Below, piece after piece: positions 26,897 to 36,257 of a stretch of 64,000 bases of DNA. The position numbers and the translations under genes were made by a program. Source of the stretch: Paenibacillus koleovorans NBRC 103111 (GTDB taxonomy: Bacteria; Bacillota; Bacilli; Paenibacillales; NBRC-103111); contig NZ_BIMA01000029.1 of NCBI RefSeq assembly GCF_004000845.1, positions 1 through 64,000 of the forward strand, in the 5' to 3' direction. Below the pieces are notes generated by a model. The model ran no database searches and was not told the origin of the DNA. It was given only the letters and a program-made list of their open reading frames with translations. Each line of letters opens with the position of its first letter. The first letter of the stretch is position 1.

Positions 26897-28210
26897 GTGC
26901 TAACGATCCAATCCGAGACCGACAAACAGGCAGCGAAGGTAGGGCTGGTAACGGCAATTATAGTGGGGGCGGGGCATCGCAGTCTTGTATACGCTTCCTA
27001 TGCGGAGCAGCATCCCGAAGAGCTGCAAATCGTAGGCGTTGCCGATCCGGATCCGGTTCGCCGCGTGAAGACGGCGGAGAAGTTCGGCATTTCCGAGACG
27101 ATGCAGTTCGAATCGGTACAAGCGCTGGCGGCAAAAGGGAAAGTGGCCGATGCGATCATCAACGGGACGATGGATGCCCAGCATATCGAGACGACCATTC
27201 CGCTTCTGGAGGTGGGGTATGACGTCTTGCTGGAGAAGCCGATCGGGGTCACCCAAGAAGAAGTGCTCCGGCTGCTGGACACCGCGAGAGCACACGGCCG
27301 CAAGGTGATGATCTGTCATGTGCTTCGTTTCGCCCCGTTCTATGCGGAAATTCGGCGCCGCGTGCAGGCGGGCGAGATCGGCGATGTCATCAGCATCCAG
27401 ACGGCGGAAAATGTAAGCTACCACCATATGGCGATGGGCTTCGTGCGCGGCAAATGGAACAATGAATCCAAATGCGGCTCGCCTATGCTTATGTCCAAGT
27501 GCTGCCACGACCTCGACATCATCACATGGATGAAGGGCGGAGTGAAGCCGGTGTCCGTCAGCAGTCTCGGCGGCTTGTCGTACTTCCGGCCGGAGCGGGC
27601 CCCTGAGGGGGCGGGAACTCGTTGCCTCGATTGCGCAATTGAGAGCGACTGCGACTATTCGGCCAAGAAGCATTACTTGGAACAGCAGCTGTGGGGTCCG
27701 TATGTATGGGTCCATTCGTTTCTCGGCGTCACCCCGACGGAGGAGGAAAAAATGGAGTCGCTGCTTAAGAGCAACCCATACGGCCAATGCGTATGGCATT
27801 GCGACAACGATGTCGTCGACCATCAGTCTGTGCTGATCGAGTTCGAGGACGGCTCAACCGCGACGCATGTAATGACCGGCGGCACTTCGCGCCCTTGCCG
27901 GCGCATCCATATCCACGGGACGAAAGGCGAAATTGAAGGCGTGACGGAGGAGGGAAGCTTCATCGTGCGTCATCCCGATCCGCGACATGGCCATGAATAC
28001 AGCGAGGAAAAAGTCGTACTGAACGTCTCGAACGATATGCATGGCGGCGGGGACCTTAGATTGGTTGCCGATTTCGTGAGAGTGCTGCGAGGCGAGGCGC
28101 CTTCATTGTCCACAACTTCATTGGAAGATTCCATTTACGGGCATCTGATCGGCTTCAATGCGGATGTCGCGCTGCACGAGAAGCGGGTAGTCGAGCTTCC
28201 TCAGCTGTAA
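26897..28210 (+). CDS. Gfo/Idh/MocA-family oxidoreductase with a cysteine cluster
   Basis: A 437-residue NAD(P)-dependent sugar oxidoreductase. GTG 26897 is chosen because AAGGGGG lies eight bases before it; ATG 26861 would include that site. The Rossmann motif is VGAGHRS, the catalytic-site motif LEKPIG is intact, and a central CLDCAIESDCDY segment plus CVWHCDND give six cysteines in a pattern seen in one subfamily of these enzymes. It is followed closely by a GNAT gene and another Gfo/Idh gene in one transcription unit. Confidence 0.88.
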   Translation: MLTIQSETDKQAAKVGLVTAIIVGAGHRSLVYASYAEQHPEELQIVGVADPDPVRRVKTAEKFGISETMQFESVQALAAKGKVADAIINGTMDAQHIETTIPLLEVGYDVLLEKPIGVTQEEVLRLLDTARAHGRKVMICHVLRFAPFYAEIRRRVQAGEIGDVISIQTAENVSYHHMAMGFVRGKWNNESKCGSPMLMSKCCHDLDIITWMKGGVKPVSVSSLGGLSYFRPERAPEGAGTRCLDCAIESDCDYSAKKHYLEQQLWGPYVWVHSFLGVTPTEEEKMESLLKSNPYGQCVWHCDNDVVDHQSVLIEFEDGSTATHVMTGGTSRPCRRIHIHGTKGEIEGVTEEGSFIVRHPDPRHGHEYSEEKVVLNVSNDMHGGGDLRLVADFVRVLRGEAPSLSTTSLEDSIYGHLIGFNADVALHEKRVVELPQL

Positions 28211-28230
28211 GCGATAGGAGGGACGGACAC

Positions 28231-28743
28231 ATGTCGTCATATACGTTTCAGCCAGGGAGTCGTGAGTTTTTTGAGTTGATCCAGACGTTTCCTCAGGATC
28301 GGCAGGAATTGTACTATATGTCGCCGAGCGCCGTTTATCCCCTGACGGCCGATCAGCTCGAGACGATCGCTTCCGCCAGGCTGCATCCTACGGTCATCCT
28401 GAATGAAGCCGGGGAGCCTGTCGGGTATGCGAATCTGTACGGCTATGAGCCGGAGAAGCACGTCTGGCTTGGCAATCTGATCGTCCATCCCGACTATCGG
28501 GGAAAAGGGGCGGCGTCGGCGCTGCTTCGAGAGATGCTGCGGATCGCCCGGGAGGAGCTGCAAGTCCCTAGCTTGCAGCTGATCGTCCATAATCTCAACT
28601 TGACGGGGATATTGTTTTACCATAAGCTCGGATTCAAGCCCTACGAATTCGATCCCAAGGTCAATTACAACGGAGATGCGCTGGTCGGCATCAAGCTGGT
28701 GAGGGGAACGGAGCGTCAGGACGAATCGGACAAGGCTCGTTAA
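28231..28743 (+). CDS. GNAT-family N-acetyltransferase
   Basis: A 170-residue acetyltransferase. Motif A is clear in LIVHPDYRGKGAASALLREM, where the RGKGAA loop binds the acetyl-CoA pyrophosphate, and motif B follows (LTGILFYHKLGFKPYEF). The acceptor is unknown. It lies 20 bases after a Gfo/Idh gene and 43 before another, so it might acetylate an amino sugar or a product of their pathway; this is only an inference from context. Confidence 0.9.
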   Translation: MSSYTFQPGSREFFELIQTFPQDRQELYYMSPSAVYPLTADQLETIASARLHPTVILNEAGEPVGYANLYGYEPEKHVWLGNLIVHPDYRGKGAASALLREMLRIAREELQVPSLQLIVHNLNLTGILFYHKLGFKPYEFDPKVNYNGDALVGIKLVRGTERQDESDKAR

Positions 28744-28786
28744 TCGTAACGGGTTGAAATCCGTCTGACCTGAGGAGGAACTGGAG

Positions 28787-29791
28787 ATGAGCTTGAAAAT
28801 TGTATCGATCGGCTGCGGCCGGCATGCGGAGACGGTGCACGGGCCTTCGTGGAGCAAGGCGCAGCGTGAGCGCGATGATATCGTGTTGGCAGCTTGCTGC
28901 GACATTCACGAGGAGACGGCGGCGCGGTATCGGGAGAAGTTCGGTTATTTGCGGCACTACACCGACATCGAGACGATGCTGGATGCCGAACGGCCGGATG
29001 CCGTCAGCCTCGTAGTGCCGGTCCAGCTGACGAAGCGGCTCGCAGTAAACATCATGGAGCGGGGAATACCGATCATCATGGAAAAGCCGCCTGGACTGGA
29101 TCGCTTGGAAACGCTGGAGCTGTTCGAAACGGCCGAGCGGACCGGCGTGGCGAACCGCGTAGCCTTCAATCGGCGGTTTGCACCGTTGACACGGCGGCTG
29201 AAGCGACTGCTCGCGGAGTCGGTTGCACCTGGCGATCTGCACAGTATCGTAGGAGAGATGTACCGGGTTAACCGGTTGGACGAAGACTTCTCCACAACTG
29301 CGATTCATGTGATCGATTCGGTTCGATTTATCGCCGGACAAGACTATCGCAGGTTGCGCTTCGATTATAAAGAGCTGCCGCAGCTCGGTCGGAACGTCGC
29401 TCATTTCCGGATGGACGGCGAATTTGAGAACGGGGTCAAAGCGTTGCTGCACTTCAATCCCGTATCCGGCCAATTGGTAGAGCGCGTAACGGTCCATGCG
29501 CATAACCAGCTGTTCGTGCTGGAGCTGCCGATGTCCGGCAACGACGAGCACGGCGGCACGCTTCAGCATTTCGTCAAAGGTCAGCTTGCGGGCTATTGGC
29601 GGGGCAAGGACGAGGGAGACGGGACGGAGTGGTTCGAAACATTCGGCATGTACGATGAGAACGTGTCTTTCGTAGACGGGCTGCTCGCCGGCGGTCGAGG
29701 GTTGGAGGACGGTTCGGTGGCGACCGCGCTGCAATCCGTCGATGTGGCGGACTGCGTGCGGAGAAGGGTCGAGACGTACACGAACGGATAA
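28787..29791 (+). CDS. Gfo/Idh/MocA-family oxidoreductase
   Basis: A 334-residue enzyme with the Rossmann motif at IVSIGCGRHAETVHG and the active-site MEKPPGL segment. RVAFNRRFAPLTRRLK is the usual NRRF motif of the family. GAGGAGG lies about eight bases before ATG. It is one of six family members in the window and the third gene of the 26.9-30.7 kb unit, which ends with an AraC regulator. Confidence 0.9.
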   Translation: MSLKIVSIGCGRHAETVHGPSWSKAQRERDDIVLAACCDIHEETAARYREKFGYLRHYTDIETMLDAERPDAVSLVVPVQLTKRLAVNIMERGIPIIMEKPPGLDRLETLELFETAERTGVANRVAFNRRFAPLTRRLKRLLAESVAPGDLHSIVGEMYRVNRLDEDFSTTAIHVIDSVRFIAGQDYRRLRFDYKELPQLGRNVAHFRMDGEFENGVKALLHFNPVSGQLVERVTVHAHNQLFVLELPMSGNDEHGGTLQHFVKGQLAGYWRGKDEGDGTEWFETFGMYDENVSFVDGLLAGGRGLEDGSVATALQSVDVADCVRRRVETYTNG

Positions 29792-29850
29792 GCTTGCGTC
29801 AAATAAGTTGGGCAGCAGTCGGTGTAGACGGCAAAGGGAGATGGGTGTAA

Positions 29851-30660
29851 ATGGCGGACGGCAGGAGCGGGATCGGCGAGTGGGGCTTGCGGGATGTGGA
29901 AGGAATCCATGCCGGCTCCATCGTCTACCCGCCCAAGGGGACATATGGACCTAGGGTTCAGAACGGCGTGCAGCTCGTCACGCTGCACAGCGGATCGCTG
30001 GAGCTGCTGCTGGAAGGCGAGCTGCATGCGATTTCCCCTGGCAGTACGGTGCTGCTGCTTCCCGGGCGACAGGAGCACTTCCTGTTCTCCCGGTCCGAAG
30101 ACAGCTGGCATCGGTGGATCTCGGTGCTGCCGGCTGGCGTAGTCCCTGAACCGGTTATCGAGACGCTTAGCCGTCTCCCGCTTGCGCTCCCTTTGTCCGA
30201 ATCGATGAACAAACTGATCGACATCGCGCTGGCAATGACCGATACGGCTCACTCGGATCGGGATGTGCTGAAGCAGCTCGGTCTTGCGGCGTTACTGTTA
30301 TATGAGGCGGAGACGCAACAGGAGGCGGAGCGGAACCGGGTGCACCGGGCGGTAATGCTGGCCAAGTGCGATATTCGCTTCCGTTTCATGGAGCCGTTGA
30401 CGCTGGGAGAGCTGGCGAGTGTAGCTGGCGTGACGCCGGAGCATTTGATTCGGTTGTTCCAGCAGTACGAGCGTACGACGCCGGTCAAATATTTGTGGAA
30501 GGTGCGGCTTGAGCGCGCCGTCGATCTGTTGGCTACGACAGGCCTCAGCATCGGCGAGATCGCCGACCGGACCGGGTTCAAGAATACGCATCATTTCTCC
30601 CGCATGTTCAAGCAGGCGACCGGCCGGACGCCGAAGGAGCATCGCCGGGCTAGAGGGTGA
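29851..30660 (+). CDS. AraC-family regulator with cupin-like sensor domain
   Basis: A 269-residue regulator. The N-terminal AraC-ligand domain (about 10-110) has a cupin-like pattern (VQLVTLHSGSLELLLEGEL, then SPGSTVLLLPG). The C-terminal HTH covers about 165-265, with LGELASVAGVTPEHLIRLFQ and TGFKNTHHFSRMFKQATG. It follows the Gfo/Idh-GNAT-Gfo/Idh genes and probably controls them. Its last 11 bases overlap the 3' end of the convergent ROK gene. Confidence 0.92.
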   Translation: MADGRSGIGEWGLRDVEGIHAGSIVYPPKGTYGPRVQNGVQLVTLHSGSLELLLEGELHAISPGSTVLLLPGRQEHFLFSRSEDSWHRWISVLPAGVVPEPVIETLSRLPLALPLSESMNKLIDIALAMTDTAHSDRDVLKQLGLAALLLYEAETQQEAERNRVHRAVMLAKCDIRFRFMEPLTLGELASVAGVTPEHLIRLFQQYERTTPVKYLWKVRLERAVDLLATTGLSIGEIADRTGFKNTHHFSRMFKQATGRTPKEHRRARG

Positions 30661-31810
30661 CGCGGTCCTTGTACAAGAAGGCGGAGATAGCGTAGTAGGC
30701 GGCGCCAAGCACGGCGGAATGCATCTTCAGCGAGGCGAAGCGGATCTCCAGCCCTTCCCGGTGGTAGGGCAGCGACCTCTGCCGGACGACGCGCTGAACC
30801 GGATTGCGCAGCCAAGCTTCCGCCCCTACCATTTGCCCGCCGATCAGAATCAATCCCGGATTGAAAGAGTTGATGATATTGGCGATGCCGATACCGAGAT
30901 ATTCTCCGGTCTGGCGGAATAGCTGCAGCGCTTCCGGCGCGCCGGCTTCCGCCCGTTCTACCAACTGATCGAAGCTGTCGATGCCCATGCTGGCCGCTTG
31001 CTCGAGCAGCGCTCCCTCCGAGGCGTACAGCTCGAGACAGCCGCGATTGCCGCAGCTGCATCGCCGACCGTTCACTTCGATCGATGTATGGCCGATTTCC
31101 CCCGAGAACCCCGATGCTCCGCGGAATAACCTCCCTCCAAGGATGATCCCTGAACCTACCCCTGTACTAACGCTTAGATAGATGAGATCGTCGCTCGTTT
31201 GACCGGCTCCGTATTGCTTCTCGCCCAGCGCTCCCACATTCGCTTCATTGTCGATCGTAACCGGCAGGCCGAACTCCTGCTCCAGCTTGATCTTCAGCGG
31301 GAACGACTCCCATTGCAGATTGGGGGCGAACAAAATGGTTCCGGATGCGTCTACGATGCCAGGCACTCCGATGCCGATGCCGATGATGCCGTAGGGACTC
31401 TGAGGCGCGCGATCGAGCAAAGCGCGCACCTGCTGGACGAGCCGCTCGAACACTTCGTCGGGCTGTTTCACGTCGAGCGGCAGCCGCTGCTCTGCGACGA
31501 TATGCCCTTCCAGGTCGGTCAGCACGGTCAGGATGAACGTGACGCCGAGCTCGATGCCGACGGCGTAGCCGGCCGTCTTGTGGAAGTGCAGCATGACCGG
31601 CTTGCGGCCGCCGCTCGATTGGCCGAGACCGATCTCGTACACGAGATGGTCGCCGATCAGCTCGCCCACGAGCGCCGACACGGTGCCTTTGTTGAGCCCG
31701 GTCAGCTCGGATACTTGGGCGCGAGACAGCGGACTTTCCGTCCGTATTTTTTCCAGCACGATGGATTTGTTTATTTTTTTGACGAGAAATTGATCCCCGG
31801 TAGTTTGCAC
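30650..31810 (-). CDS. xylR: ROK-family repressor, probable XylR
   Basis: A 386-residue repressor. An N-terminal winged HTH (about 15-60, SRAQVSELTGLNKGTVSAL) precedes the ROK sugar-kinase-like domain, which includes IGIGVPGIVD and STGVGSGIIL and the zinc motif CSCGNRGCLE. It is divergent from xylA with about 200 bases between them, the classical arrangement of the xylose repressor, and an operator-like sequence lies in that gap. The xylose ligand is inferred from context. Confidence 0.85.
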   Translation of the reverse strand: MQTTGDQFLVKKINKSIVLEKIRTESPLSRAQVSELTGLNKGTVSALVGELIGDHLVYEIGLGQSSGGRKPVMLHFHKTAGYAVGIELGVTFILTVLTDLEGHIVAEQRLPLDVKQPDEVFERLVQQVRALLDRAPQSPYGIIGIGIGVPGIVDASGTILFAPNLQWESFPLKIKLEQEFGLPVTIDNEANVGALGEKQYGAGQTSDDLIYLSVSTGVGSGIILGGRLFRGASGFSGEIGHTSIEVNGRRCSCGNRGCLELYASEGALLEQAASMGIDSFDQLVERAEAGAPEALQLFRQTGEYLGIGIANIINSFNPGLILIGGQMVGAEAWLRNPVQRVVRQRSLPYHREGLEIRFASLKMHSAVLGAAYYAISAFLYKDRVTL

Positions 31811-31924
31811 AGTTCTGCACTCCTTCTGGCAACGACGGCATTCGACACTTTGTTTATCCGTTGACGATTATTCTATATATAGTTTAGAACAGTTTGCGCG
31901 GAATCACAATCTTTCTCCGGAAAC

Positions 31925-31966
31925 TTAGTTTGTCGGATGTACAAAGTCGGAGCGGTTTGCTATGAT
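31925..31966 (+). promoter_or_regulatory. Putative xylA promoter with xylO-like operator
   Basis: TTAGTTTGT (31925-31933) followed by ACAAAGT (31941-31947) resembles the Bacillus xyl operator (TTAGTTTGT paired with ACAAACTAA), with an imperfect right arm. A possible -35 (TGTACA, 31938-31943) and -10 (TATGAT, 31961-31966) are 17 bases apart, so a bound repressor would block the -35. Judged by eye. Confidence 0.5.
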
Positions 31967-32012
31967 GAAAAAGTAGAGACAGGTTAAAGATTCCCTTCCA
32001 GGAGGATTGGTT

Positions 32013-33326
32013 ATGAGTTATTTTCCAAGTATCGGCACTATCGCATATGAAGGCAGCCGAACGTCGAATCCATTCGCCTTCCAGCATTACAACCCGGAGC
32101 AGATCGTGGCTGGCAAACGGATGGACGAGCATCTGCGTTTTTCGCTCGCTTACTGGCATGCGCTGACCGGTGGAGGCTCCGATCCGTTCGGCAGCGCAAC
32201 GGCCGTTCGACCGTGGGACCGTTTCAGCGGGATGGATTTGGCCAAGGCTCGCGTCGAATCCGCGTTCGAGTTGATGACGAAGCTGGGTATCCGCTATTAT
32301 TGTTTCCATGATCGGGATATTGCGCCGGAGGGCAGCACACTGCAGGAGACGAATCGCAATCTCGACGTCATTGTAGAGTTGCTGGAGCAGCACATGAAGT
32401 CGACGGGCATCAAGCTGCTGTGGAACACCGCTTGCCTGTTCACGCATCCCCGGTTCATGCACGGAGCCGGCACGACCAGCAATGCCGATGTATACGCTTA
32501 CTCCGCGGCCCAGCTGAAGAAAAGCCTGGAAGTAGGCAAACGGCTCGGCGCCGACAACTATGTGTTCTGGGGCGGCCGCGAAGGGTACGAGACGCTGCTC
32601 AATACTGACATGAAGCTGGAGCTGGACAATCTCGCATTCCTGTACCGGATGGCGATCGACTATGCGCAAGAAATCGGCTTTGACGCGCAATTCCTGATCG
32701 AGCCGAAGCCGAAGGAGCCGACGAAGCATCAGTACGATTTCGATGCGGCGACGACGATAGCGTTCCTGCAAACTTACGGGCTGCAAGAGCATTTCAAGCT
32801 GAACCTGGAGGCGAACCACGCGACGCTGGCGGGCCACACGTTCGAGCATGAGCTGCGCGTTGCCCGTCACCAAGGGATGCTCGGCTCGCTGGATGCGAAT
32901 CAGGGCGATTTGCTGATCGGCTGGGATACCGACGAGTTCCCGACCGATCTGTATACGACGACGCTGACAATGTACGAGGTGCTGAAAAACGACGGCTTGG
33001 GCCGCGGCGGCATTAACTTCGACGCCAAAGTGCGCCGGGCTTCGTTCGAGCCGGAGGATTTGTTCCTGGCGCATATCGCCGGTATGGACGCTTATGCGAA
33101 AGGGCTCAAGGTGGCGGCGCGCCTGATCGAGGACCGCGTGCTGGACGATGCCGTCGATCGCCGCTACGCTACGTTCCGCGAGGGCATTGGCGCGGATATT
33201 ACAGGCCGGCGCACGACGCTTGCCAGTCTGGAGCAGTATGCGCTTGAGAATCGTCCGATCGTGAACGTCTCCGGCCGTCAAGAGCGGTTGAAGTCGGTGC
33301 TAAATCAGTATTTGCTGGAGGAATAG
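32013..33326 (+). CDS. xylA: Xylose isomerase
   Basis: A 437-residue TIM-barrel enzyme that converts D-xylose to D-xylulose. Typical sequences are present: [11 protein letters not shown]-like [18 protein letters not shown], the catalytic His region [41 protein letters not shown] with the metal-ligand Glu, and [17 protein letters not shown]. Length matches the ~440-residue class II family. ATG 32013 is preferred to TTG 32007 because AGGAGG ends seven bases before it. It forms an operon with xylB and faces the ROK repressor. Confidence 0.97.
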   Translation: MSYFPSIGTIAYEGSRTSNPFAFQHYNPEQIVAGKRMDEHLRFSLAYWHALTGGGSDPFGSATAVRPWDRFSGMDLAKARVESAFELMTKLGIRYYCFHDRDIAPEGSTLQETNRNLDVIVELLEQHMKSTGIKLLWNTACLFTHPRFMHGAGTTSNADVYAYSAAQLKKSLEVGKRLGADNYVFWGGREGYETLLNTDMKLELDNLAFLYRMAIDYAQEIGFDAQFLIEPKPKEPTKHQYDFDAATTIAFLQTYGLQEHFKLNLEANHATLAGHTFEHELRVARHQGMLGSLDANQGDLLIGWDTDEFPTDLYTTTLTMYEVLKNDGLGRGGINFDAKVRRASFEPEDLFLAHIAGMDAYAKGLKVAARLIEDRVLDDAVDRRYATFREGIGADITGRRTTLASLEQYALENRPIVNVSGRQERLKSVLNQYLLEE

Positions 33327-33398
33327 GCATTAAGCTCGGGATGGCTGTATTTCTGGGCTGTATCGCAAGGCGAAAGGGAATAGGGAGGAACGGGTCGG

Positions 33399-34910
33399 AT
33401 GAAATACGTCATTGGCGTTGATTTGGGGACGAGCGCGGTCAAGGTGCTGCTCGTCGATCCGGCCGGCACCGTGCGGGCGGAGGCTTCGGAGCCTTATCCG
33501 CTGCTGCAGCCGCAGTCGGGTTATAGCGAGCAGAACCCCGAGGATTGGGTGACCGGGACGTTCGCTGCCCTGCGGCGGTTGTTATCGGAGAGCGGCGTGC
33601 CGGCGGCTTCGGTGGAGGGGCTTAGCTTCTCCGGCCAAATGCATGGGCTCGTGTTGCTCGACGAGGAGCGCCGCGTGCTGCGGAACGCGATCCTGTGGAA
33701 TGACACGCGCACGACGGCCGAATGCCGCGAGATCGAGGCGGCGCTTGGCGACGAGCTGCTGGCGATTGCGAAGAACCGCGCGCTCGAAGGGTTCACCCTG
33801 CCGAAGCTGCTGTGGGTGAAGAAGCATGAGCCGGAGCTGTACCGGCAGGCGGACGTGTTCCTGCTGCCGAAGGATTACTTGCGCTACCGGTTGACCGGCG
33901 AGCTCGCGCTTGACTTGTCCGACGCGGCTGGCACGCTGCTGCTCGATGTCGCCGGCGCGCGCTGGAGCGGGCGGATCTGCGCCGCGGTCGGCGTCGATCC
34001 GGCGCTGTGCCCGCCGCTCGTCGCGCCGACGGCTCAGACCGGCGCGCTGCTCGCGGACGCCGCGTCGGCGGCCGGTCTCGCGGCCGGCACGCGCGTGTTC
34101 GCCGGCGGTGCCGACAACGCTTGCGGCGCGATCGGCGCGGGCATCTTGTCCGCGGGCGAGTCGCTCGTCAGCGTCGGCACTTCGGGCGTCGTCCTCGCGT
34201 ACGAGGCCGACGGAGGGACGGCGGACTATGGCGGCCGCCTGCATCTGTTCAACCACGGCAAGCCGGACGCGTATTACGCGATGGGGGTCACCCTCGCGGC
34301 GGGCTACAGCTTGCAGTGGTTCAAGGAGACGGTCGCGCCGGATATCGGCTTCGACCGGCTGCTGGCGCCGGCGGCCGATGTGCCGGCCGGCGCAGGGGGG
34401 CTGCTGTTCACCCCGTACCTCGTGGGGGAACGCACGCCTCATGCCGATGCGAATATCCGGGCCAGCTTCATCGGGCTGGACGGCTCTCATCGGCTGCCGC
34501 ATATGACCCGCGCGGTGCTCGAGGGTATCACCTTCTCCCTGCGGGAGTCGGTGGACATCCTGCGCGCGGCGGGCTGCGCGATCACCTCGCTCGTCTCGAT
34601 CGGCGGCGGCGCGAAGAATGAGATGTGGCTGCAGATGCAGGCCGATATCTTCGATGCCGACATCGTCAAGCTCGAGAGCGAGCAAGGCCCCGGCATGGGG
34701 GCTGCGATGTTAGCAGCCGTCGGCTGCGGGTGGTTCGCGTCGCTGGAGGAATGCGCCGGCGTGTTCTTGAAGCGCGTGGCGGTGTATCGTCCACAGGCGG
34801 AGGAAGTGGAGACGTATGCGAGGCTGTACGAGGTGTACAAGCGGGTGTACGAGCAGACGCGTGAAATGAACGAAGCGCTGGCGCCTTTCCGGGCAGGGTT
34901 GGGCAGCTAG
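33399..34910 (+). CDS. xylB: Xylulokinase (FGGY family)
   Basis: A 503-residue kinase that phosphorylates D-xylulose to xylulose 5-phosphate. The ATPase-fold start is GVDLGTSAVKVLLVD; substrate-region motifs include SGQMHGLVLLDE and NAILWNDTRT; the C-terminal half has FAGGADNACGAIGAGI, SVGTSGVV and SIGGGAKNEMWLQM. GGGAGGA lies about ten bases before ATG. It follows xylA by 72 bases, completing the isomerase route for xylose. The GC content of this gene is visibly higher than that of xylA. Confidence 0.96.
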   Translation: MKYVIGVDLGTSAVKVLLVDPAGTVRAEASEPYPLLQPQSGYSEQNPEDWVTGTFAALRRLLSESGVPAASVEGLSFSGQMHGLVLLDEERRVLRNAILWNDTRTTAECREIEAALGDELLAIAKNRALEGFTLPKLLWVKKHEPELYRQADVFLLPKDYLRYRLTGELALDLSDAAGTLLLDVAGARWSGRICAAVGVDPALCPPLVAPTAQTGALLADAASAAGLAAGTRVFAGGADNACGAIGAGILSAGESLVSVGTSGVVLAYEADGGTADYGGRLHLFNHGKPDAYYAMGVTLAAGYSLQWFKETVAPDIGFDRLLAPAADVPAGAGGLLFTPYLVGERTPHADANIRASFIGLDGSHRLPHMTRAVLEGITFSLRESVDILRAAGCAITSLVSIGGGAKNEMWLQMQADIFDADIVKLESEQGPGMGAAMLAAVGCGWFASLEECAGVFLKRVAVYRPQAEEVETYARLYEVYKRVYEQTREMNEALAPFRAGLGS

Positions 34911-34956
34911 TTGTGCAACCAGTAAGGCGGCTACTTTCATTTAGGAGGGGTATGGA

Positions 34957-36123
34957 ATGGAGCAGCAGCAAGTGAGAATCGGCATGATCGGCTATAAATT
35001 TATGGGCAAGGCGCATAGCCATGCCTATCGCGATTTGCCTATGTTTTTCCCTAACACGGCGGTGCCGGTTATGAAGGCGATCTGCGGCCGCAATGAAGAG
35101 GGCGTCCGTCAGGCGGCTCGGCAGTTCGGCTGGGAGGAGGCCGTCGTCGATTGGCGGGAGCTCGTCGAGCGGGACGATATCGACGTCGTCGACATCAATG
35201 CGCCGAGCGACGCGCATCATGCGATTGCGCTGGCAGCTGCGCGTGCCGGCAAACATCTGTTCTGCGAGAAGCCGCTCGCGCTGACGCTGGCGGATTCCCG
35301 CGAGATGCTGCAGGCGGCGGAGTCGGCTGGCGTGAAGCATATGGTCGGCTTCAACTACCGGTTCGCCCCGGCGGTGCAGCTCGCGAAGAAGCTAGTCGAA
35401 GAAGGCCGTTTGGGGCGCATTTTCCACTTCCGCGCCTGGTTCCTGCAGGACTGGATCGTCGATCCCGAGTTCCCGCTCGTCTGGCGGCTGCAGAAGGAGA
35501 TCGCGGGCTCCGGCGCTCACGGCGATCTCGGCGCCCACCTGATCGACCTGGCGCATTTCCTCGTCGGCGACATGACCGAAGTCGTAGGCATGAGCGACAC
35601 GTTTATCAAGGAGCGGCCGCTGCCCAGCTCGATGACCGGGCTCAGCGCCAAAGGCTCGAGCGACGGGCCGCGCGGCGAAGTGACGGTGGATGACGCCACC
35701 TTGTTCCTCGCGCGGTTCGCGAGCGGTGCGCTTGGCAGCTTCGAGGCGACCCGCTTCGCGTCCGGCCATCGCTGCACGAACTCGTTTGAGATCAACGGCA
35801 GCAAGGGCAGCGTGAAGTTCGACTTCGAGCGGATGAACGAGCTGCAGGTGTACTTCACGGACGACGCTGCGGACGTGCAAGGGTTCCGCCGCGTGCTGGC
35901 GACCGACCCGGCGCATGCGTACGCGGACGCGTGGTGGCCGCCGGGCCATACGATCGGCTATGAGCACACCTTCATCCACGAAGTGGTGGAGCTCATGGAC
36001 GCGATCCGCGAGGACCGGCAGCCGGTGCCGAACTTCCGCGACGGCGTGAAATGCCAGCAGGTGCTGGAGGCGGTCGAGCTGTCGGTGGCGGAGAAGCGCT
36101 GGGTGAACGTGAACGAGCTGTAA
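34957..36123 (+). CDS. Gfo/Idh/MocA-family oxidoreductase
   Basis: A 388-residue enzyme. The N-terminal region has IGMIGYKFMGKAHSHAYRD, the active-site motif is CEKPLAL and the FNYRFAPAVQLAKKL helix follows. GAHGDLGAHLIDLAHFLVG contains the family's conserved Asp/His pair. It lies 46 bases after xylB, preceded by TTAGGAGGGG, and ends at a strong terminator, so it is probably co-transcribed with xylAB. That places its substrate near pentoses or xylosides, by context only. Confidence 0.9.
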   Translation: MEQQQVRIGMIGYKFMGKAHSHAYRDLPMFFPNTAVPVMKAICGRNEEGVRQAARQFGWEEAVVDWRELVERDDIDVVDINAPSDAHHAIALAAARAGKHLFCEKPLALTLADSREMLQAAESAGVKHMVGFNYRFAPAVQLAKKLVEEGRLGRIFHFRAWFLQDWIVDPEFPLVWRLQKEIAGSGAHGDLGAHLIDLAHFLVGDMTEVVGMSDTFIKERPLPSSMTGLSAKGSSDGPRGEVTVDDATLFLARFASGALGSFEATRFASGHRCTNSFEINGSKGSVKFDFERMNELQVYFTDDAADVQGFRRVLATDPAHAYADAWWPPGHTIGYEHTFIHEVVELMDAIREDRQPVPNFRDGVKCQQVLEAVELSVAEKRWVNVNEL

Positions 36124-36140
36124 GGCGGTTTAGGAACAAC

Positions 36141-36185
36141 CCCTCCTGCTGAGCCGGTGATTTTCGGTTCGGCGGAGGGATTTTT
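36141..36185 (+). terminator. Terminator of the xylAB operon
   Basis: CCCTCC-T-GC-T-GA-G-CCG pairs with CGG-TTC-GGC-GGAGGG around a TGATTTT loop and is followed by ATTTTT. It ends the transcription unit that includes xylA, xylB and a Gfo/Idh gene. Confidence 0.75.
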
Positions 36186-36257
36186 AGTTGAGCGAGAATG
36201 TGGTGATTTGGGATCGAGGTCCACATGACGGGTGGAACGGTCGGCTGGGTGCGATAT

